Position numbers and translations under genes: made by a program. From Mariprofundus sp. EBB-1 (GTDB taxonomy: Bacteria; Pseudomonadota; Zetaproteobacteria; Mariprofundales; Mariprofundaceae): a stretch of DNA of 41,559 nt. The notes under the pieces were generated by a model. The model saw only the letters and a list, made by a program, of their open reading frames with translations. It searched no databases and was not told the origin of the DNA. Location: positions 1-41,559 of the forward strand of contig NZ_RCFQ01000028.1 in the NCBI RefSeq assembly GCF_003665155.1, in the 5' to 3' direction. Positions 8,359-16,600 of the stretch are shown here, in pieces (the stretch's first letter is position 1; each line of letters opens with the position of its first letter).

Positions 8359-11300
8359 TGCACCACTCCAACAGGGAATTCCCGTCCATGCAGATTCACC
8401 TGCGGCACCTGCTCATAGCCCCATTTTTTGTAGGTCAAATCCGGTACGGTACTGTTGATGAATGAGGCAATCTCAGCAGTTGATGTAACACCATCTTTGT
8501 TGCCGTTCTGTTTATCTGCATTCTTTAACGATTGCAGCAATGCCCAGGTGAATACGCCATGCCCCTTATATCCTTCCAATGCCACCTGCGTATCCGATGA
8601 GGCGGAAATCACCGCGCGACCCGTGGCACGAATCAGTTTGGTGATGGCGGTTTTCTCAGCCAGACCACGCGTCACCACCTGTGCATCCACGAATGAGCCG
8701 GAATTGCAGGTATCGAGCAACACAAGATTTTTCATGGCTGGAATATCGGCCATCCAGCGTTGCAGATCTCCCTGATTAATTGAAGCAGTGCGTACTGAAT
8801 CCTCATTTACATAGCGGAAATCCACCGGCAGGAAATGATATCGGCCATCCATAGTGATGCCGTGACCAGCCAGGTAGAGGACAAATACATCATTGCTCTT
8901 AGCCGTATCGGCCACTTTCTTAAAGGCAGCTTCGATTCCTGATTTCGTCGCATCGGCATCATAAATCCGTGTAATATCCACATGGGTGAAAATCGACGTC
9001 CCCGATGCCTTCATCGAATCCGCCAATGATTTGGCATCCGGCACCGAATAATTCAGCCAGAGGGTTTTATCCCGATACTTGTTCACGCCCACAGCAAGCA
9101 CATGCAAAGCTGGCTTCTCGGAAATCGCGTCTTTTAGATTCAACGAAAGCGTTGCAGGGTTGGAAGCGATGCCCATCTTACTGTAGGCCACCACTTCGAT
9201 AGTATTATCTCCCGGTGCAAGTGTAAGCGTCCGCGATAATCGAATGCCCTCTTTAACAGGCGCAGTACCTTTAATCGTAATCCCGCGCCCAGGCTCCATC
9301 ACGCCTACTGTCAAACCATTCAGCTTCCACTCAACTCTGCCGATGCCACCGTCCTGCTCAATCAATGATGCAACCACTTCAACATCACGCACGGAGGATT
9401 TATCTGATGATGGTGAGACAAATGTAACTCTTGGTGGTGCACCTGCTGCTACCACCTGATGAAGATCAACCTTTTTTACAACGAGTTTTACTTGGCCACT
9501 CTTTTCACCTGTCAGTTCCATTGCGACCAAATCAGGCCTATAAAAACGATCATAAAACTGATCAACTCCATAGACTTCATTACCGATACGAACATTTAAA
9601 TTTTGCGATGCTTTGGGCGACGAAGCGTTGAAAAAACCTTCTGGAGTAATAGAGATCCATTCTCCATAATTCAGGTTAATCATGCTTAAAATTTCCGCAC
9701 CATTCTCAACATTCCAAATTCGAATTAATGATCTGGCATCTACCGTTATTACTTGTTTTCCATCCCGGCTAAATAGTGCCGAACTCACATTGCTTAAATC
9801 GCCTTCAAAAAAAGGCAATTTCTTTCCATTAGAAACATTCATAACCTGTAAATGTTTTAAACTTCCTGACCCTCTAATATCTTCCTGTAAAAGCACCAGG
9901 TCACGCATTGGGTTATATGCAATAAAATCAATATTTTCGTATGAATGTATTTCACGTCCAGTTTCCAGATCCCATTGCATTAACATTTTTAGAGCGGAAC
10001 CTAATACTTTTTTTCCATCTTCACTGAATGAGACGTTATTTATCCTCCAGGGTAGACCTTTAAAATCTCGAACTATTTCTCCAGTAGATACGTCCCATAA
10101 TTTAATTGTGTGATCATCACTTCCAGAGGCCACATATCTTCCATCAGGACTAAAAACTAGCTCCGTCACGCGCTCTGAATGACCTTCACCCAAGCCAAAG
10201 TAACTGGCCCCAAATGTTTGAACTTTATTGCCAGACCTCAAATTCCACACTTTTACACTAAAGTCTTCAAGTGTGGAATATACAACATTTTCACCATCAG
10301 CACTAACGGATAGTGCTGAAAAGTAGTCTTTAACTTTAAATAACTTTTCTTGCTTATTAGTAGCTATATTTGTATACCAGAGTTCATTATAGTTTCTAAT
10401 TTGATATATTAAATTTCCATTTTGACTTAAGGTCGCAGAACCCTTTGAAAAAGAACCTCGGTAATCAGCCAGCTCGCCAGTAGATAGATCCCAGGATCCT
10501 AGATCTGAACCTTGAAGAAACCTCAGGGTCCTTTCATCTGAGTTAAAACCAAGAAGTTCAACATTGGTATCGGAATAATTTTTCTTAGATGAGACACCCG
10601 ATAGTATTTTTTCACTTTGCTTAACGCCCAGGCCACTAAGATGTATAATACCATTTGCCGTTCCTATCGCAATACTTTTGCCATCACGGCTAAAAGTTGC
10701 AGATGCAATAAAATCATTTCCAGCGAAAAAATGCTTTACAACATTCCCTGAATCAACATCCCAAACCGACAACTCTTTATCATTGAATCCTAATACCTTT
10801 TTTCCATCTAAAGCGTATTCGACCCCTTCAACTGCAACCTCACCACGCTGCCTATCATACGGTATCTTAAGAATACGAATAGACTCCCCGGTAATTACAT
10901 CCCAAATCCTTAACTCGCCAGCCTGATTCCCATATACTCCATAGGCACCATCAGGGCTGATCGCCACATCATTTACTGTATCATTATTTATTCCAAAAAA
11001 TAAGCCTGTCGATAAACTGCCAATTTCTTCCCCGGAAGGAACTTTCCAAACCTTGATGTTTTGATCCTTATCAGCAGAAACAATGGTTTTTCCATCCGCA
11101 CTAAAACGTGCGGAGGTTATTTCAGCAGCATGCCCGATAAACCCCTTAATTTTCGTGTTAGACGCAATATTCCAGAGCTCCAGAATTGCACCTTTTTCAG
11201 CTTCGTGGGGGGCGTTCCCTTCTGTTAAAGCCCACTTTCCATCCAAGCTCATTGCCAATGGAAAGCCTATTTTATCGGCGATCATTTTATTTTCAGTAGC

Positions 11301-11609
11301 AATATCTAGCGTTGAAGTTTTAGAATTCCCTACTACAAATTTTCTCAGACTACTAGTAAAGCTAATATCTTTCACAGGCGAGTCCAAGTGAAAGGTACGT
11401 AGAACTCTGCCAGAGTCGATATGCCATAATTTTACTGTTTTATCCCAACTTCCAGAGAGTATAAATTGACCATCTGAACTGTAATCGAGCGCCGACACAC
11501 TATCGGTATGCCCCTGCTGCATAAATATCTCAAGCTTTTCATCCGCTATCGCCATTGGCGGCATAAGGCCTATTAATCCAAACATCAGTCCAACTAAAAT
11601 TGTTTTCAC
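8355..11609 (-). CDS. Secreted WD40-repeat caspase-like protease (peptidase C14)
   Basis: About 1084 residues. A signal peptide ends near PPMAIA|DEKL. WD40 repeats fill residues about 28-640 (for example GHTDSVSALDYSSDGQFILSG, GHSERVTELVFSPDGRYVASG). A conserved GEWISITPEGFF module follows and an Ig-like segment (APPRVTFVSP to ATLSLNLK) leads into the caspase domain (about 834-1055). Both catalytic residues are present: His916 in YLAGHG and Cys968 in LLDTCNSG. A calcium-loop-like NKDGVTSTAEI lies near the end. I chose GTG at 11609, with AAGGAAG upstream, rather than GTG at 11630. Export puts the protease in the periplasm or at the surface, which is unusual for this fold. The gene is coupled to mntA by ATGA. 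The WD40 half is visibly more A+T-rich than the protease half. Confidence 0.93.
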   Translation of the reverse strand: MKTILVGLMFGLIGLMPPMAIADEKLEIFMQQGHTDSVSALDYSSDGQFILSGSWDKTVKLWHIDSGRVLRTFHLDSPVKDISFTSSLRKFVVGNSKTSTLDIATENKMIADKIGFPLAMSLDGKWALTEGNAPHEAEKGAILELWNIASNTKIKGFIGHAAEITSARFSADGKTIVSADKDQNIKVWKVPSGEEIGSLSTGLFFGINNDTVNDVAISPDGAYGVYGNQAGELRIWDVITGESIRILKIPYDRQRGEVAVEGVEYALDGKKVLGFNDKELSVWDVDSGNVVKHFFAGNDFIASATFSRDGKSIAIGTANGIIHLSGLGVKQSEKILSGVSSKKNYSDTNVELLGFNSDERTLRFLQGSDLGSWDLSTGELADYRGSFSKGSATLSQNGNLIYQIRNYNELWYTNIATNKQEKLFKVKDYFSALSVSADGENVVYSTLEDFSVKVWNLRSGNKVQTFGASYFGLGEGHSERVTELVFSPDGRYVASGSDDHTIKLWDVSTGEIVRDFKGLPWRINNVSFSEDGKKVLGSALKMLMQWDLETGREIHSYENIDFIAYNPMRDLVLLQEDIRGSGSLKHLQVMNVSNGKKLPFFEGDLSNVSSALFSRDGKQVITVDARSLIRIWNVENGAEILSMINLNYGEWISITPEGFFNASSPKASQNLNVRIGNEVYGVDQFYDRFYRPDLVAMELTGEKSGQVKLVVKKVDLHQVVAAGAPPRVTFVSPSSDKSSVRDVEVVASLIEQDGGIGRVEWKLNGLTVGVMEPGRGITIKGTAPVKEGIRLSRTLTLAPGDNTIEVVAYSKMGIASNPATLSLNLKDAISEKPALHVLAVGVNKYRDKTLWLNYSVPDAKSLADSMKASGTSIFTHVDITRIYDADATKSGIEAAFKKVADTAKSNDVFVLYLAGHGITMDGRYHFLPVDFRYVNEDSVRTASINQGDLQRWMADIPAMKNLVLLDTCNSGSFVDAQVVTRGLAEKTAITKLIRATGRAVISASSDTQVALEGYKGHGVFTWALLQSLKNADKQNGNKDGVTSTAEIASFINSTVPDLTYKKWGYEQVPQVNLHGREFPVGVVQ

Positions 11610-11769
11610 GTATTCACTTCCTTGTTTCACTGCAATCGATACACAGGATTATCTTGCCCGTTGTGATAATCAACGGCTCCTGCTCATGCCCCAAAACCTT
11701 TGGCGATCTGTTTGGATTCTGTTTTGGAATAATTTCCCAGTTCAACCTGGCTTACCTTCATCACGCCGA

Positions 11770-13008
11770 CTAGCGAGTACGTGACTTAGGATCACCTAGT
11801 GCAAAAACTACACGGGCATGATGCAGGGCTTCCTTCATTCCACCTCTTTTGGCAATTTTGTTTGCATCGGCATGACTAATCACTACATCGGAATTCTCAT
11901 CACTCAATTTCATCACCTTGATAACCATAGGCTTAGTACCAACACGAGGCATCTCTTTTGCTTCAGAAATTGAAAGTGCATAACCATTAATACTGTTCCC
12001 TTTTTCTTTGACTACCATTGCACTGGAAAAAACCACATGACCATTTTCATCCAAGATTCGAGGATAAAGTGCTGTACGAAGCTCTGTACCTGTGGCATCA
12101 ATAATCAAGCCTGTGGCATCAGGACCTTGAACCGCCACCGCCACCGCACCTTTAGCAAGAGCGCCTTTCATACCAAGTAACGAAGCCAGTTTTTCTGCAT
12201 CTTTATTTCTGATGACCAGTTTGTTTCCGTTCACTACTCGAACTGCTTCTACAAGTGCAGCATTCCAGCCCGGATTATGTGCAGTCTCTTTATTGTCTAT
12301 CACTTCAAACTTTGAGTTTCCGGAAAGTGATTCTGAATAAAGAGAGACATCCCCCTGATACACTTTTTTACCGTGATCATCGACTATTTGAAACGCAGAC
12401 CCTGGTTTCAGTTTTAATTTTCGGGCATCCACAAACAACCCTGTTGGCATTGCTTTGAATGCAGTTGATTTGCAAAGTGTTGATTCAATTATCCCATCAT
12501 CTGAAATTGTGAAATCCACTTCACCGGTGAAACCCTCCAGCATATAACGGTAATGTTTACCGTTCACTTTATGCGCAGAAAAGTTTATTTTTTCTCCAGA
12601 CGGCGCAACTAATTCAGAATCTCTTACGACATAATTTTCCTTAGCTCCCCTAAGAGTCAACACAACCTTATCGTACAATATCACTGAATCTTCGTCCATT
12701 TGCGTAATAGAATATAACCTATGACCATTAGATTTTTGTAATGACCGCATCACCATATCATTATTAACAGTTAAGGTTTCAGGCTCAGAATCTAGACTAA
12801 CTTTCTTTGCTGGGTTCTCTATCTCTTGAATATTTCTCAATCCATCTATAATTGAAGCTACCATCGCTTTTTTCTGCTCGCCAATACTAATCCCTGTCGC
12901 ACAGATCTCACTTTTTCCATCTGTGGTACTAATACCCGCATACAGTGGGCCAGCCCACAACAACATCAACAACGAGCTAACGACCTTGAATCCCTTGTTA
13001 CTTTTCAT
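11770..13008 (-). CDS. Exported LPP20-related protein with tandem GLIIDA domains
   Basis: About 412 residues. The signal peptide ends near GPLYAG. The N-terminal part (ICATGISIGEQKKAMVAS and on) is a diverged LPP20-like region that lacks the TLVKD motif. Two tandem copies of a roughly 105-residue domain follow: copy 1 from TGLFVDAR, copy 2 from TGLIIDAT, each ending in a KLVIRNKDAEKLA or DVVISHADANKIA helix and an alanine/valine-rich strand. The same domain ends the paralogues at 5861, 18613 and 21741, each with one copy. ATG at 13008 has GGGAGTG at the right distance; the TTG at 13020 lies within that Shine-Dalgarno and is rejected. It precedes the secreted caspase gene by 160 bases. Confidence 0.8.
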   Translation of the reverse strand: MKSNKGFKVVSSLLMLLWAGPLYAGISTTDGKSEICATGISIGEQKKAMVASIIDGLRNIQEIENPAKKVSLDSEPETLTVNNDMVMRSLQKSNGHRLYSITQMDEDSVILYDKVVLTLRGAKENYVVRDSELVAPSGEKINFSAHKVNGKHYRYMLEGFTGEVDFTISDDGIIESTLCKSTAFKAMPTGLFVDARKLKLKPGSAFQIVDDHGKKVYQGDVSLYSESLSGNSKFEVIDNKETAHNPGWNAALVEAVRVVNGNKLVIRNKDAEKLASLLGMKGALAKGAVAVAVQGPDATGLIIDATGTELRTALYPRILDENGHVVFSSAMVVKEKGNSINGYALSISEAKEMPRVGTKPMVIKVMKLSDENSDVVISHADANKIAKRGGMKEALHHARVVFALGDPKSRTR

Positions 13009-13079
13009 AAACACTCCCAATTACTATCTTTTCGAACATCCAGCTTATCGCAACACGAAAACCACCCTATACGATTCAC
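13005..13079 (-). CDS. Possible 24-residue upstream reading frame
   Basis: A GTG at 13079 preceded by GGGAGG opens a 24-codon frame whose TGA overlaps the ATG of the 412-residue gene (ATGA). It could be a leader frame coupling translation, or coincidence. The predicted peptide (MNRIGWFSCCDKL and on) has no recognisable feature. Confidence 0.2.
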   Translation of the reverse strand: MNRIGWFSCCDKLDVRKDSNWECL

Positions 13080-13152
13080 CATATCCTCCCATGAGCCCCG
13101 CCAACAATCAGTTTAGCACCCCAAAGTGTCACATCTTACTTTTAATCTGTTA

Positions 13153-13170
13153 AATCGGCCTAAGCCGATT
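13153..13170 (-). terminator. Hairpin at the 3' end of the damaged LPP20 paralogue
   Basis: AATCGGC (13153-13159) and GCCGATT (13164-13170) form a perfect 7-bp stem with a 4-base loop that contains part of the TAG stop codon of the gene at 13160-13540. No clear U-tract follows on the minus strand (TAACAGATTAAAAG), so termination would be weak; it may instead stabilise the 3' end. Confidence 0.35.
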
Positions 13171-13540
13171 CATTTTCCATGAACCTGTCAAAACCTTTCA
13201 GCTTACCAATTATTTCGCCCAATCGCCGCAGAGGAAGACTCACTGACACCTCGCAGGAACCATCGGCATTAAAACGCTCACTCATTACATCTGCATGCTT
13301 CACTTCATCGGCAAGCTCTGCGCCTAAATGATCATCATCCAGAATCAAATCTCTTACCCGATGCTTTTCATCCACTTGCAATAGCAATACTGCTTCCCAC
13401 ATATTTCTTTTAGCATTGATTCTCGCACTTTTGCGTACGTGTAGTCTGAATGCATTTGGGTCCCTATAGCCATGGAACCTCTCTGGAACAAACCCGACAC
13501 CTTTCACCGCAATCTCGCCATGAACCCAGTCAACAGGCAA
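13160..13540 (-). CDS. LPP20-like paralogue lacking a proper signal peptide, possibly frameshifted
   Basis: The open frame encodes an LPP20-type domain: VDWVHGEIAVKGVGFVPER, RKSARINAKRNMWEAVLLLQ, then DADGSCEVSV-like FNADGSCEVSVSLPL. The usual TLVKD is replaced by DLILDDD and the C-terminal GLIIDA domain is absent. The only in-frame start is a TTG at 13540 directly before the domain. Upstream codons in frame read LFASSSFTLAGEE, which looks like the end of a signal peptide, but an in-frame TAA lies just before them. One base removed near 13585 would join this to an ATG with GAGAG upstream (13595 region). It is therefore either a recently frameshifted gene or a non-exported remnant. Confidence 0.55.
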   Translation of the reverse strand: MPVDWVHGEIAVKGVGFVPERFHGYRDPNAFRLHVRKSARINAKRNMWEAVLLLQVDEKHRVRDLILDDDHLGAELADEVKHADVMSERFNADGSCEVSVSLPLRRLGEIIGKLKGFDRFMENESA

Positions 13541-13605
13541 CGTTTCTTCACCAGCCAGTGTAAAAGAAGAGCTTGCAAACAGTTAACCATGCACATCACT
13601 CTCAA

Positions 13606-16600
13606 TTAGAAGCTCAATGCCACTGGGAAATCACGCAGATTACTCATCTCAGGACTCGTTGGGTGTTGTTGCCCATCAGTGATCGTTGGTACATAGCGTG
13701 AGACATAACTCTGCAACTCCAGCAGACTGACCGTGCCATCATTATTGCCTGATTTTCGGTCGGCTTCACCATCGAGAGCTTTCAACAAACCCGCGGTAAA
13801 GGCACCATGCCCTCCAGAAAAGTCACGCGACTCAAGTGATGATTCACGCCCTGTTGAAGATGCAAGCACACCGATGCCCGTTCCGTTCGCCAGTTCCTGC
13901 ATGACATCTGCAGATGAGAGTCTGCCCCGTGTTTTCCAATCCTTATTCCCCAAAGCTCCGGCATGACAGATATCAATCCAAAGTAACGCTTTCTGATTGC
14001 GCGGTCGATTGCGTAAAAAACGGTTAAATTCGGCAACATCAATACCTGAATATGGTACAGCATAATCCCCATCGCTGGGCATAAAGTAGAGTGACTGATC
14101 TGAATCCTGGACACCATGACCTGCCAGGAAAATCAGGATCACATCATTACTCGATGCTTGGCGCAGAAACTTGTTCATCTCCACTTTGATACTTCTTGCA
14201 TCCGCATCGCTATTCTTCAGTACCTTAACATGGACTTCACGAAAGAGCTTTCCTTGCTGTTTTTTCAGCGCTTCGCCAAGTGACTGAGCATCGGCATCAG
14301 CATAATCCAGATTCATCTCTGTTTTTGCATACTCAGAGACACCAACTCCGAAATACCATAGATGAACATCGCTACCAGCTGCAGAGTGTGAAGCAACAGG
14401 CTTGGCTACTTTCTCTATATATGCCTCAACGGGACTAACACGAAGCCCATCAATATCAACCCAGGCACGAAGTGCATTAGTCCCTTCTTCAAGCTTAAAC
14501 TCCTGTTCAAAAAGGTAACTATTTTCGGACTCTTTAATACTCTTGATCTTAATGCCTCGCAACGCAAAAGTCCTGCCGTTATGCATATAAGCAACCCTGG
14601 GTTTGTCAGCACCTTTATCCTTCAAACTCACCTTCACGCGCATGAGATAAGTCCCACTTGACGATTTTCCCCTGGCCAGAGACAACAGCTCCGTTTTATA
14701 GTGTGAAAGAAACATCTGTTTACTTTGCTGCGCTAATGTATGGTCATCTTCTCCAGTGCTCCCTGCTTCATCAGATGCTACAGAACGCAATTGATTGGCA
14801 ATCAATCCTGGTCGTTCCATATGGGCAGCAGCATCTCGAATGTTTAACTGTGTATCGCCAATACCCAGATAAACATTATCAGCCCCATATATCGAACTGG
14901 TGAAATACCCCTGACCATTATAGGCAAACCATTCGCCATCCCCTTCGAGTACAATGCTCAAAACTTTTTTCAGCTGTTTAAGGTCAAAATATTCAACATG
15001 ATTATCTTTATACAGAATGACCAATAGATTATTTTTTGGGAACATATGTGCTTTGGTAATAGTATAATCCACACTTAAGGTTCGCTTGGAGCTGCTACCT
15101 AGTTTTTTCAGCTCCAGATAGGATTTACCATAAACCAGTTGCATACCATCCACCTGCTCTCTGAGTTCCCATTTCGAATACTTTGCAGTACCTTTATATT
15201 CGCCCGCTCGAGTATATTGGTAGACTCTGCCATCATTCTGCCCATCGCTCGCCAACAAAATTGGCGCCTCAGGGTCATCTTTATTTATTTCAATATCACT
15301 AATACCATTATTCTTGAAGTGAACAACATCCCTTACATCTCCATTGGCCAGATTGAGAGAGCGCAAATACTTGGAACGGGTCCATCCATAACCTTTCTCA
15401 ACCCATTTAGTGGCAAAATAAATGATTGTACCATCAGGTGAGAACTCGACCCCAGTCAAACCATTATCAGATGTTGTCTTTCTGTAGCGTAAATGTGAGG
15501 TACGCAAAGGAACGGTATAACGATGCATTCGCTCACTATTTGACAATCGATAAACCTCGAAGATCATTTCATTAGATTCATTATTAACAGAGCCTGCCAC
15601 TACAAGCACTCCCTGATGGTAAGTGAAACTCTTCACATTAAACTCAGCATCAGCTACATGTGTTCGGGTATAATCAACTATATTGTAACGATAAAAACTC
15701 TTGCCTTCTAATGTCAAAAAGCCTTGTTCCAGCTGAGTAGAGAGAGAAACACCTTCACTCTTCCATAGATGAACTACGCGACCACTTGCTGTATCCAGCA
15801 CTTTGACACCTTTCATATCAAAAATAGCTAGAAGACCACGCTCCTTATAAGCATAGCTATTCCAGGCAGCAGAGGATTCAAATGTTTTCTGATCCTTGAT
15901 AGTCATACTCTCAGTATCCAACAACTTGATGGAGGCTGCCTTTTTATCAAAGAGGTATGCTCTGTTACCATGCGGGGCCTCCTTATAACTAATCCCCTTT
16001 TGCATATATTTACTAACCGGCGGATTCTGCTTGATTTCTCCTGTATCTGAGTTGTAATGGACATACGACTCATCTTTCATTTTCATCAGAAAAAGAGACG
16101 AATCAGCAATAGCTTCTGCATAACTCACCTGTTTAACTGCCTTCATCTCCTGCCATGTATCGATATCCCAAAAATGTTGCTGATCATAATTATCCTGATA
16201 TGTGAGTTTGCGACCATCCCCACTGATAGCAAGATTGAAAATCCACGTTCCAGGCACATCAATTTCTCGTTCAAGATCATAGGATTGAGCATTTAGAACA
16301 CTTATTTTTCCACTTATGCCAGCCACATTAAAGATATACCTACCCATTTTTCCCCAAACAGCCCTTCCTGCACCTTGGTTTGCCCATGCATTCACCCATC
16401 TGACAGGCCTCTTTTTCTCCATATCAAAAACCCACATCCCAGAGAGTCCAAAACCACCAAGGAGAAACTTACTACTGTCTGGGGCCCAGCTTATACCTGA
16501 CGTTCTCGAAGAAATGACGGGTTGCTGAATCAATGGAAGTCCAGATTTGGTATCGTAAACAATCACAGCCGAACTCACAGAAGCATCAGTGTTTGTGTAA

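Noticed and set aside
13009-13020. TTG start of the 412-residue protein at 13020
   Set aside because: It lies in the Shine-Dalgarno of the ATG at 13008, where the signal peptide begins.
13782-14117. 111-residue frame inside the giant caspase gene
   Set aside because: It lies within the caspase domain in a shifted frame of the same strand and has no family resemblance.
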